NCBI GenBank assembly: GCA_947632555.1
Contig: CANRPU010000005.1
Coordinates: 118,625-182,624, forward strand
Length of the DNA: 64,000 bases
Reading direction: 5' to 3'
Origin: an uncultured Lachnospiraceae bacterium
GTDB lineage: Bacteria; Bacillota; Clostridia; Lachnospirales; Lachnospiraceae
The notes beneath the pieces are model-generated. The model ran no database searches, was not told the DNA's origin, and was given only the letters and a program-made list of their open reading frames with translations. The position numbers were made by a program, and so were the translations under genes. The stretch's first letter is position 1. Each line of letters opens with the position of its first letter. Below are positions 1 through 7,321 of this stretch, one piece after another.

Positions 1-1670
1 GTAAGACGCAGGGCATCCGCGCCGTACTGGTCGATGATCTCCAGCGGGTCAATGCCGTTGCCCAGGGATTTGGACATTTTCCTGCCCTGGCTGTCCCTGA
101 CCAGTCCGTGGAAGAGTACCGTCCGGAAAGGTTTCTCCCCCATCTGCTCATAGCCGGAGAAAATCATGCGGATAACCCAGAAAAAGATAATATCGTAACC
201 CGTTACCAGCACATCCGTAGGATAGAAATATTTCAGGTCTTCCGTCTGATCGGGCCATCCCAGCGTGGAGAAGGGCCAGAGAGCGGAGGAAAACCAGGTA
301 TCCAGCGTGTCCTCATCCTGTTTCATATTTCTTCCGCCGCACTTGGGGCAGACGCCGGGCGCCTGTCTTGCCACCGTCACCTCCCCGCAGTCACCGCAGT
401 AGTACGCGGGTATCCGGTGACCCCACCAGAGCTGGCGGCTGATGCACCAGTCCCTGATATTGTCCGTCCAGTTAAAATAGGTCTTTTCCATACGCTCCGG
501 GATCAGCCGGATCTCTCCCTTTTTCACCGCTTCCACGGCGGGCTTGATCAGCTCGTCCATCTTCACGAACCACTGCTCTTTTACCAGCGGCTCTATGGTG
601 GTATGGCAGCGGTCATGGGTGCCTACATTGTGGGAGTAGTCCTCTATCCTTACCAGCAGCCCCATTTCATCCAGTTCCTTCACAATGGCCGCTCTGGCTT
701 CATAACGGTCCATTCCCTCATATTTTCCGCCGTTTCCGTTGATGGTGGCATCGTCGTTCATAATGTTGATGACAGGCAGGGAATGCCGCCTGCCCACCTC
801 AAAATCGTTGGGGTCATGGGCGGGCGTGATCTTTACCACGCCTGTACCAAATTCCATATCCACATAGTCATCGGCTATAATAGGGATCTGCCGGTTCACA
901 ATGGGAAGCAGCACCTTTCTGCCTACCAGCGCCCTGTACCGCTCGTCCGCGGGATTGACCGCCACCGCGGTATCTCCCAGCATGGTTTCCGGACGGGTGG
1001 TGGCAAATTCCAGGAACTCTTCTCCGCTGACCTGTCCGTCCTCCGTTATCAGCGGATATTTAATATGCCAGAAATGGCCTGCCTGCTCCTGGTATTCCAC
1101 TTCCGCGTCGGAAATGGAGGTATTACACACGGGGCACCAGTTAATGATGCGGGCTCCCTTGTATACCCAGCCCTTTTCATGCATTTTACAGAACACTTCG
1201 GTAACGGCCCTGTTGCAGCCTTCGTCCATGGTAAAACGTTCTCTGTCCCAGTCGCAGGAAGAGCCCAGCTTCTTCAACTGGGAGATGATCCTGCCGCCGT
1301 ATTCTTTTTTCCAGTCCCAGGCCCGCTCCAGAAACTTTTCCCGGCCCAGCGCCTGCTTGTCCGTTCCCTCTTCCTTCAGCTTCTGGATGATCCTGACCTC
1401 CGTAGCGATGCTGGCATGGTCCGTGCCCGGCTGCCACAGTACATTGTAACCCTGCATCCGCTTGAAACGGATCAGGATATCCTGCATGGTATTGTCTAAC
1501 GCGTGTCCCATGTGAAGCTGTCCCGTAATGTTCGGGGGCGGGATCACAATGGTAAAAGGTTTTCTGCTATAGTCTACCTCGGCGTGAAAATATTTTTTAT
1601 CCAGCCACTTCTGATACAGTTTTTCTTCTATGCCCTTGGGATCATAGGTCTTTGCCAATTCTCTGCTCAT
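1..1670 (-). CDS. valS: Valine--tRNA ligase, N-terminal part (gene runs off the window)
   Basis: Class I aminoacyl-tRNA synthetase that charges tRNA-Val with valine in the cytoplasm. The minus strand reads in one frame from an ATG at 1670 (protein begins [11 protein letters not shown]) to the window edge, about 556 codons. The class I HIGH signature appears as HMGH at residues 53-56 after PPPNITGQL, and KMSKS is encoded at 66-80, followed by [20 protein letters not shown]. The intervening part holds the editing domain typical of ValRS, IleRS and LeuRS. The anticodon-binding domain and C-terminal coiled coil lie outside the window. The start follows an AGAGAGG ribosome binding site. A T-box leader lies directly upstream, so expression should respond to uncharged tRNA-Val. 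ValRS rather than IleRS is chosen from overall similarity and is strong, though not tested by alignment. Confidence 0.95.
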   Translation of the reverse strand, partial: MSRELAKTYDPKGIEEKLYQKWLDKKYFHAEVDYSRKPFTIVIPPPNITGQLHMGHALDNTMQDILIRFKRMQGYNVLWQPGTDHASIATEVRIIQKLKEEGTDKQALGREKFLERAWDWKKEYGGRIISQLKKLGSSCDWDRERFTMDEGCNRAVTEVFCKMHEKGWVYKGARIINWCPVCNTSISDAEVEYQEQAGHFWHIKYPLITEDGQVSGEEFLEFATTRPETMLGDTAVAVNPADERYRALVGRKVLLPIVNRQIPIIADDYVDMEFGTGVVKITPAHDPNDFEVGRRHSLPVINIMNDDATINGNGGKYEGMDRYEARAAIVKELDEMGLLVRIEDYSHNVGTHDRCHTTIEPLVKEQWFVKMDELIKPAVEAVKKGEIRLIPERMEKTYFNWTDNIRDWCISRQLWWGHRIPAYYCGDCGEVTVARQAPGVCPKCGGRNMKQDEDTLDTWFSSALWPFSTLGWPDQTEDLKYFYPTDVLVTGYDIIFFWVIRMIFSGYEQMGEKPFRTVLFHGLVRDSQGRKMSKSLGNGIDPLEIIDQYGADALRL

Positions 1671-1701
1671 GATTACCTCTCTGTTTTCTGTTCATAATGA
1701 T

Positions 1702-1985
1702 AAAAACGCCCTCTGCCGACTTCCATCGGCAAAGGGCGATTTCTCACGGTACCACCTTTGTTCGCAGCCTGCGCTGCCTCAGTGACTTTCTGCAAAGTCC
1801 TGTCCGTTAACGGGGACGGGGCGTGAAAGCTTACTCCGTGATATGTTCGGCTTTCCGGTTCCAAAGCTACTTTCCCTGTTCCTTCCTTCAGACGGCCTTT
1901 CAGCCGCGTACGCGGGCCGTCCTCTCTGTTAAGGGACAACAGGTACTCCTCTTTGTCATTACCTTTTCGTTATCTGCTGATCTTA
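1702..1985 (-). promoter_or_regulatory. T-box leader of valS with terminator
   Basis: On the minus strand the conserved T-box core AAAGGTGGTACCGTGAGAA (about 1741-1760) is followed by a strong stem-loop at 1707-1738 (arms CGCCCT..GCCGA and TCGGC..AGGGCG) and a U run. This is the usual T-box antiterminator/terminator arrangement just upstream of an aminoacyl-tRNA synthetase. The upstream part, to about 1985, would hold stem I with the specifier loop. I could not settle which valine codon is the specifier. It begins only about 20 bases after the stop codon of the upstream zinc-ribbon gene and I see no convincing separate promoter, so read-through from that gene is possible. Confidence 0.9.
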
Positions 1986-2003
1986 CTCTGTACGCCTGAC
2001 GGC

Positions 2004-2657
2004 TTATTTCGCGGCGGGCGTACCGCATTTGGTACAGAAAGCGCCGCCGTTTAAGGGCGCTCCGCAGTTAGCGCATACATCCGCAGGCGCGGCAGGCTGT
2101 GCCGGCTGCTGAGGTGCCGCCTGCATGGGCTGTACCGGCTGCTGAGGCGCTGCCTGCATGGGCTGTACCGGCTGCTGAGGCGCTGCCTGCATGGGCTGTA
2201 CCGGCTGCTGAGGCGCCGCCTGCATGGGCTGCGCGTATACGGGCTGCGCGTACACAGGTTTTGCCTTGATCACGCCATATGCCCAGTTCGCGAATTTGTC
2301 CGCCAGAGGTACTCCGGCCTCCTTGCCCTTCGCGGTCTTTACGATAGCGATGATGGCAAATACCAGGATAGCGATGCTTATCAGGCTGTTGACAACGCTG
2401 ATCATAGTGCCCCATACGGTACCCAGCAGGGGGATCTTGTACATAAAGTCAAAGAGGGCGAAAAACGCGCTGACTACGCCGCTGACTACTTCCAGACAGA
2501 CCGCCTGGATCACCTGGCGCCCCGCCCATTCACTCTTCTCACCTACGATCACAACGCCTGCCAGTAACCACAGAGCGGTCGTGTATCCGAGAATCACAAA
2601 AAGAAATGCCGTTACCGCATAAAATGAAAGTCTGATACCAAATTTTCCTTTTTCCAT
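2004..2657 (-). CDS. Zinc-ribbon membrane protein with Pro/Gln-rich repeat linker
   Basis: Unrecognised 217-residue protein. Two hydrophobic segments (about residues 10-36 and 50-75) and a third (about 82-108) suggest a small membrane protein. They are followed by a low-complexity linker: two YAQPV-type units, then four copies of an 11-residue unit MQAAPQQPVQP. The C-terminus is a short zinc ribbon with two CxxC knuckles (CANCGAPLNGGAFCTKCG), the type found at the ends of many Firmicute 'zinc-ribbon domain-containing' proteins. The ATG follows AAGGAGG with good spacing, and a near-consensus promoter lies upstream. The valS T-box begins just after the stop codon. Function unknown. The linker may be a spacer that lets the ribbon reach a partner away from the membrane (inference). 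Confidence 0.8.
   Translation of the reverse strand: MEKGKFGIRLSFYAVTAFLFVILGYTTALWLLAGVVIVGEKSEWAGRQVIQAVCLEVVSGVVSAFFALFDFMYKIPLLGTVWGTMISVVNSLISIAILVFAIIAIVKTAKGKEAGVPLADKFANWAYGVIKAKPVYAQPVYAQPMQAAPQQPVQPMQAAPQQPVQPMQAAPQQPVQPMQAAPQQPAQPAAPADVCANCGAPLNGGAFCTKCGTPAAK
2094..2225 (-). repeat. Four in-frame 33-bp tandem repeats
   Basis: Four consecutive 33-bp units encode MQAAPQQPVQP three times and MQAAPQQPAQP once inside the zinc-ribbon membrane protein. The DNA copies are nearly identical, with a few T/C changes, which suggests recent expansion by slippage or unequal recombination. Copy number probably varies between strains. Confidence 0.9.
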
Positions 2658-2696
2658 TTTGAAAAACCTCCTTAATAGGTATGTAAATTCTACATT

Positions 2697-2725
2697 ATTA
2701 TATAACGCGTCCGTTCTTTCGTCAA
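2697..2725 (-). promoter_or_regulatory. Sigma-70-type promoter of the zinc-ribbon gene
   Basis: Minus strand: -35 TTGACG (2725-2720), 17-base spacer, -10 TATAAT (2702-2697), about 40 bases upstream of the ATG at 2657. Confidence 0.7.
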
Positions 2726-2813
2726 TTCCCAGCCCTTCATAAATTTACCGATTTTTCAAACTGGCATGGTAAAATATTTCTGTTTTGGCACTTTTTATCT
2801 ATCCACTCTTGGA

Positions 2814-2819
2814 TATAAT
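2814..2819 (+). promoter_or_regulatory. Probable -10 box upstream of the ECF S-component gene
   Basis: A perfect TATAAT lies 40 bases before the ATG at 2859. The matching -35 is poor (TTTTTA at 2792-2797), so this could be a regulated or weak promoter. Confidence 0.4.
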
Positions 2820-2858
2820 AGAGGCATGGTACAAATTCAAAAAAGAGGAGTGATCGTT

Positions 2859-3809
2859 ATGAAAAAGAAGAATCCCATTGTTCTGGCCGCCGGCATCGTC
2901 CTGCTCGCGGCGGGCATTGTCTTCGGCATCACCGCTTACCGTTCTTCCTACGCGGAATCCCGGGTACTGGGCGATACCCTGACCAGCCTGAACGCGGCGA
3001 TCTCCGAAGCGGAAGAATTAAACGCCGCCTCCGGCGGCGAAACAGACGCCCGGCCGGAAACGGACCTGACGGCGCTGCGGGAACAGAAGGACCGCGTCAG
3101 CGCCGAAAAACTCTCTCTGGAACGGCCCTATTCCTACGCGCTGATCCTGGCGTTTACCGGTATCGCGGTCACCGCGGCCGGTATCTATATCCTGATCAAA
3201 GGCCAGACTCCCAATCCCAAAGCCGACCTGGTAAAGCTGGCGCAGGCAGGCCTGCTGGCCGCTCTCTGCTACATCGGTTTCGCCTTCTTTAAAATTGACA
3301 TGCCCGGCCACGTGGCCTTCCATTTCGGAAATGTGTTCTGCGTGCTGGCCGCGCTGCTCATCGGCGGTTTCTGGGGCGGTCTTGCCGGCGCCGTCGGTAT
3401 GACCGTGGCGGATCTGACCACGGCCTACGTTACCAGCGCTCCCAAGACCTTTCTGTTAAAGCTCTGCATCGGCCTGATAACAGGACTGGTCGCTCACGGT
3501 ATCTTCCATCTGGCGGATGCCTCCGATAAAAAGAAGATCGCCGGCGTGACCATACTGGCCTCCTCGTGCGGCATGGCGTTCAATATCGTCGCGGAACCTC
3601 TGGTAGGCTATTTCTACAAAACCTATCTGCTCGGTATCCCCCAGGATCTGATGAAGATCATTACGCAGCTTTCCATACTGACTACTTCCGTAAACGCCCT
3701 GCTGGCCGTGGTGTTCGCTTCCCTGTTCTATCTGGCGCTCAGGCCCGCCCTGAAAAAAGCCGGCCTGCTGGTAACGGAAAAAAAGGACCCTGTCAGTCCT
3801 CAAAAGTGA
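2859..3809 (+). CDS. ECF transporter S-component-like membrane protein
   Basis: 316 residues. The C-terminal two thirds match the riboflavin-transporter-like ECF S-component family (PF07155-type). The sequence around KIDMPGHVAFHFGNVFCVLAALLIG, then GGLAGAVGMTVADL and a SAPKTFLLK stretch, is the characteristic core of these substrate-capture subunits, which work with a shared ECF T/A/A' energising module. No ECF ATPase genes are nearby, so it would use a module encoded elsewhere; the substrate is unknown. The N-terminus is unusual: a transmembrane helix (about 6-26), a charged segment with coiled-coil character (about 34-82) and a second helix (about 84-106) before the S-component core. I chose the ATG at 2859 because AGAGGAG lies just upstream; an in-frame upstream ATG at 2766 has no such site. 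Its 3' end overlaps the convergent DUF4097 gene by 17 bp. Confidence 0.82.
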   Translation: MKKKNPIVLAAGIVLLAAGIVFGITAYRSSYAESRVLGDTLTSLNAAISEAEELNAASGGETDARPETDLTALREQKDRVSAEKLSLERPYSYALILAFTGIAVTAAGIYILIKGQTPNPKADLVKLAQAGLLAALCYIGFAFFKIDMPGHVAFHFGNVFCVLAALLIGGFWGGLAGAVGMTVADLTTAYVTSAPKTFLLKLCIGLITGLVAHGIFHLADASDKKKIAGVTILASSCGMAFNIVAEPLVGYFYKTYLLGIPQDLMKIITQLSILTTSVNALLAVVFASLFYLALRPALKKAGLLVTEKKDPVSPQK

Positions 3810-4761
3810 TCTCCAGTTCCCCAAGGGCGCATTCCAGTCTGTAAAGGCTGGTCTGCGCCCCGTTATCTATCTTTTTCCCCGCGATCCCCGTGTAGGAAGA
3901 ACCGCCTACCCGCAGGCTGCCTGCCGCGCATTCCAGATCGTAGTTGTGGTCGCTCTCCCCGCTTTCCAGAATACACAGACGCATCTGCCCCATGGAGCAG
4001 GAAGCGTTCAGATCGGCGGGAAGCGTGCCGGTAAAGCGCAGGGTGCCCATTCCCATATCCAGGTCGGCGTTTCCCGTTATGACGGCATTTTCCACGATCA
4101 TCTGCCCCGCTCCTATATCACAGTCCAGACTGTCCGCGGCCAGACTGCCAATGAACAGTTTCCCCGCTCCTAATCCGCAGCAGACGGAAGCGGCCCTAAG
4201 GCTTTCCACGGAGAAATCCCCGCCGCCCAGATTCAGTTTCGCTTCCCCGGCCGCCGCCAGGGGCGCCAGCGTAAATTTTCCCGCTCCCAGTTCCATTTCT
4301 ATGCTTTCAAAAACGGTCCCGGCCGGAATTTCCACAACGATCCCGGTTCCTTCCAGACCGTTTCCCCATGAGATCCCCTCCCAGCTGCCGCCGTCCAGGG
4401 AATTGATACACAGAATGCCCTCCCGCGCGTAAACCTGAAACTTTTCCACCCGCTGGGCAGTCACGTGAAATCTCCCGTCCCCGGAATCCCGCAGCGTCAG
4501 CTCGCAGCCTCCCAAAGAAAACCGCAGGCCGCTGATCTCTCCCGCCTCAAAGTCCTGCTCCACGTTCCCGTCCTGAACGATGGGATACTCCGGATCAAAG
4601 ATACCGCTGTCGGAAAGTTCGTAGGTCTGCCATTCCTCATTCCACAACCGCTTTCCCCATTCCGCTTTTTGGCCGCCCAGCCTGCCTGTCATTACCAGCG
4701 CGGCAGCCAAAAGCAGCAGAAGCGCCGCCAGAACGCCGCAGATTCTCATAAGTTTTCTCAT
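3793..4761 (-). CDS. DUF4097-family beta-repeat envelope protein
   Basis: 322 residues with an N-terminal signal-anchor (hydrophobic about 7-26) and then a long domain made of short beta repeats rich in G, A, L and D (for example AGKFTLAPLAAAGEAKLNLGG and IGAGQMIVENAVI). This is the DUF4097 'putative adhesin' beta-helix pattern, common in Firmicutes next to envelope-stress or membrane proteins. It is probably displayed on the outer face of the membrane; its biochemical role is not known. The start follows GGACAGGGAT. It is third in a minus-strand set after the GH13 enzyme and a two-helix membrane protein (gap 57 bp). Its last 17 bp overlap the 3' end of the convergent ECF gene. Confidence 0.8.
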   Translation of the reverse strand: MRKLMRICGVLAALLLLLAAALVMTGRLGGQKAEWGKRLWNEEWQTYELSDSGIFDPEYPIVQDGNVEQDFEAGEISGLRFSLGGCELTLRDSGDGRFHVTAQRVEKFQVYAREGILCINSLDGGSWEGISWGNGLEGTGIVVEIPAGTVFESIEMELGAGKFTLAPLAAAGEAKLNLGGGDFSVESLRAASVCCGLGAGKLFIGSLAADSLDCDIGAGQMIVENAVITGNADLDMGMGTLRFTGTLPADLNASCSMGQMRLCILESGESDHNYDLECAAGSLRVGGSSYTGIAGKKIDNGAQTSLYRLECALGELEITFED

Positions 4762-4818
4762 ATCCCTGTCCGCCTCTTACCCGCTTTCAGAAGTATTTCT
4801 CTGAATTTTTCCATCCGC

Positions 4819-5559
4819 TTAAAGCGCCGGCTTCTCCAGTATCCGCTTATAATAATCATCAAACTCCCGGCCTTCCGGCAGCACTTTTCCGTCATTCGTA
4901 TCAATGCCGCCGTTCCGCTCTTTCAGAATTTCCATCAGGGCCTTCCCCGCCTTTTCCGTGGTATCCACCCGAACACTCACGCCGTTGGAGGCGATCAGGC
5001 ATATGGCCAGATTGTGGATCTTTTTGTGTTTCCCGCCCACCGACATATAATAAGTATAATCCGTGAAACAGCATGCCTTCAGACTGTCCACGCGCATCAC
5101 GGTCTGGGCGGTGTCCCCCGGATACAGGTAATCCTCTGTCAGCAGCCCTTCTTTCATTACGTTATTCAGCTTTAACAGGAAGCAGTCCCCTTCCAGAGCC
5201 TGCCTGTCAAAGGCTTCGATCTCGCTTATGGGAAGCCCGCTGGCTTTCGCGGAATTCGCTCTGTAGCCATCCACGCCCTGCCGGCTCGTTTTGATCACCA
5301 GCCGCAGCACAAAAAAGCATCCCAGCGCGATCAGGCCGCAGAAGATCCCCAGCATAATACCGTAGCCGCCCCCTTCGGCGATCGCCGTGCCAACGCTCCA
5401 TATCGTTCCGTACACCGCCGCGGCAAAAAACAGGCCAAAGAAAAAGATACCGACCCAGCTCCTCTTTTTGAAGGTTTTCTCCACGCTTTTAAACACGGAG
5501 CCTTCCGGAAAATGTTTTTTCACGTAATCCTCATCCATTTTTTGAAAATAATCCGCCAT
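4819..5559 (-). CDS. Two-helix membrane protein of unknown function
   Basis: 246 residues beginning MADYFQKMDEDYVKKHFPEG. The ATG at 5559 follows AAAGGAGGGAAAG, so I prefer it to an in-frame upstream start that would lie inside the preceding amylase gene. Two adjacent transmembrane segments (about 34-55 and 62-83) are followed by a soluble cytoplasmic region of about 160 residues without a motif I recognise; it ends with a tail containing REFDDYYKRILEKPAL. It lies 19 bp downstream of the GH13 gene, so the two are probably co-transcribed. I cannot assign a function. Confidence 0.75.
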   Translation of the reverse strand: MADYFQKMDEDYVKKHFPEGSVFKSVEKTFKKRSWVGIFFFGLFFAAAVYGTIWSVGTAIAEGGGYGIMLGIFCGLIALGCFFVLRLVIKTSRQGVDGYRANSAKASGLPISEIEAFDRQALEGDCFLLKLNNVMKEGLLTEDYLYPGDTAQTVMRVDSLKACCFTDYTYYMSVGGKHKKIHNLAICLIASNGVSVRVDTTEKAGKALMEILKERNGGIDTNDGKVLPEGREFDDYYKRILEKPAL

Positions 5560-5578
5560 CTCTTTCCCTCCTTTTCTT

Positions 5579-6898
5579 TTACTTTTCGCACTGCCAGAAA
5601 AACGCGCTGTAAGGGGGAAGCTCGCTGCCTCCGCCAAAATCATGTTTCTGCCCGCTGATCAGATCCACCGCCATACCGCAGCCCGCATCAAAATGGGCAG
5701 TATAGGCACTGTCATCCGCGTTGACGGCCACCAGCACCCTTTCGTTTTCGCTCTTTCGCTCAAAAATACACTGCCTGTTTGTCAGCACTACGGAACGGAA
5801 CCCTCCGTAGTTCAGGGCCTCGGAACGCTTTTTGGCCTCCGCCAGCTTCGCGATAAAATCCGTCAGCTCATTCCACTCAGGCGCCGCGAAGCAGGGGCGC
5901 AGCGCCGGATCGCCCTGGCTTTTTTCGGCCTTAACTCCCCATTCGCTGCCGTAATAGATACAGGGGATGCCCGGCATACCGAACATCAGCGCGTAGATCA
6001 GCGGCAGATGTCTTTCATTCTTTAAGATGCTGGCCACTCTGGTCACGTCATGGTTATCCACAAAGGACAAAAGGTGCTTTCCTTTATAAAGCGTCCAGTT
6101 CTCCGGACCGAACTGGCGCATGAGGGAATGATTGATCTCAAACAGGTTTAAGCTGTTGAAGCTGGAAAACAGTCCCTTGTAGCATTCGTAATTGGTGGCG
6201 GAATGCAGCATTTCGGGATTCACCAGCCGGTTGTAATCCCCGTGCAGCATTTCTCCCAAAAGGAAGAAATCCCGCTTTTTACTGTCGCAGAAGGCCCGCA
6301 GCCTTCTGATGAAGTTTTCGTCCAGGCTGTAAGCCACGTCCAGCCTCAGACCGTCAATGTCAAACTCCTCGATCCAGTACCCCACGCTCTCCAGAAGGTA
6401 TCTCACCACCTCCTCATTGCGGAGGTTCAGCTTTACCAGGTCGTAATTGCCTTCCCAGCCTTCATACCACAGCCCGTCATGATAGGGAGAATCTCCGTCG
6501 AAGGCGATCCGGTAAAACCAGCTTACATAGGGAGAGTTCTCCCTGCTGCGCAGCACATCCTGAAAAGGACCGAATCCCCGTCCCACATGATTGAACACCC
6601 CGTCCAGGACCACCCGGATCCCTTCTTCATGCAGCTTTCCGCACAGCGCCTTGAAATCGGCGTTGGTCCCTAACCGCCTGTCTATCTGCCTGTAATCCCT
6701 GGTATTGTAGCCGTGGGTATCCGATTCAAACACCGGCGAAAAATAGATCGCATTGATGCCCAGCTTCTTCATATGAGGAATCCACTCCTCGACTTTGTCA
6801 ATAGGCGCTCCCTGAACGGCCTCTCCCTTGTTCTCAAAGGGCGCTCCCGTAAATCCCATGGGGTATATCTGGTAAAACACACTCTCCTCTGCCCACAT
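5579..6898 (-). CDS. GH13-family alpha-amylase-type glycosidase
   Basis: 439-residue enzyme of glycoside hydrolase family 13, acting on alpha-glucans such as maltodextrins. All four conserved regions are visible: DGVFNHV (99-105), GLRLDV with the nucleophile Asp187, GEML with the acid/base Glu216, and FVDNHD ending in Asp284. It opens with the (beta/alpha)8 barrel (ESVFYQIYPMGF) and ends with a short beta domain. There is no signal peptide, so it acts in the cytoplasm on imported oligosaccharides. It lacks the N-terminal N-domain of neopullulanase/cyclomaltodextrinase enzymes, so exact specificity cannot be read. The ATG has a strong AGGAGG site and a promoter with a perfect TATAAT. The two genes downstream are membrane/envelope proteins with no obvious sugar link. 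Confidence 0.92.
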   Translation of the reverse strand: MWAEESVFYQIYPMGFTGAPFENKGEAVQGAPIDKVEEWIPHMKKLGINAIYFSPVFESDTHGYNTRDYRQIDRRLGTNADFKALCGKLHEEGIRVVLDGVFNHVGRGFGPFQDVLRSRENSPYVSWFYRIAFDGDSPYHDGLWYEGWEGNYDLVKLNLRNEEVVRYLLESVGYWIEEFDIDGLRLDVAYSLDENFIRRLRAFCDSKKRDFFLLGEMLHGDYNRLVNPEMLHSATNYECYKGLFSSFNSLNLFEINHSLMRQFGPENWTLYKGKHLLSFVDNHDVTRVASILKNERHLPLIYALMFGMPGIPCIYYGSEWGVKAEKSQGDPALRPCFAAPEWNELTDFIAKLAEAKKRSEALNYGGFRSVVLTNRQCIFERKSENERVLVAVNADDSAYTAHFDAGCGMAVDLISGQKHDFGGGSELPPYSAFFWQCEK

Positions 6899-6937
6899 TC
6901 TTTTGTCCTCCTGTCAGTCAGCCTTTTTCTGAACTTC

Positions 6938-6965
6938 ATTATAACAGATTCGGCCGGATTGTCCA
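6938..6965 (-). promoter_or_regulatory. Promoter of the GH13 gene
   Basis: Minus strand: -35 TGGACA (6965-6960), 16-base spacer, -10 TATAAT (6943-6938), about 40 bases before the start codon. AGGAGG precedes the ATG. Confidence 0.65.
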
Positions 6966-7321
6966 GTTTCCCCGGTTCCACGAATAAAATAACAGCTGCG
7001 CCGCGCTTCACATAATATAATTGACCGCTTAAGTTTTCCTGCAATTTGAATTGCAACCCACTGTATTTTTATAAACAGACAAATATTCCGCTGCCGGCTT
7101 TTCCCCATTTGCCCCCTGGGGATGCCAAAATGGGAAACCCACTGAAATTCCCAATGTGTTTCCCACTTTCCACAGAGTTATCCACATATACACATGTGTC
7201 ATACCCAAAAATATAGACGTCAAACTTGCAAAAATCTATGTCAAAAGCAATGCCTTTTTCCTTACTTTCACCCTTTCGTCACAGTTACATAATCTATCGG
7301 AAGCGTAAAATTTTATGTAAA
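6966..7321. other. Long intergenic region with a DnaA-box-like pair and inverted repeats
   Basis: About 350 non-coding bases between the helicase stop codon and the amylase promoter. It holds a perfect DnaA box TTATCCACA (7178-7186), a one-mismatch box CTTTCCACA in the same orientation (7166-7174), an 8-bp inverted repeat TGGGAAAC/GTTTCCCA (7131-7138 and 7158-7165) and the palindrome ACACATGTGT (7190-7199). The part near 7200-7321 is AT-rich. No gene with a ribosome binding site is visible. Confidence 0.5.

Noticed and set aside
108..1499. Long plus-strand open frame of 463 codons
   Set aside because: It is antisense to valS, whose HMGH and KMSKS signatures fix the true strand; no ribosome site or family pattern in the plus frame.
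2094..2225. Short regular repeats considered as CRISPR
   Set aside because: The repeats are contiguous without unique spacers and lie inside a coding frame.
7166..7186. DnaA boxes considered as the replication origin
   Set aside because: Only two boxes, no AT-rich unwinding element beside them with multiple boxes, and no dnaA, dnaN or rpmH gene nearby.
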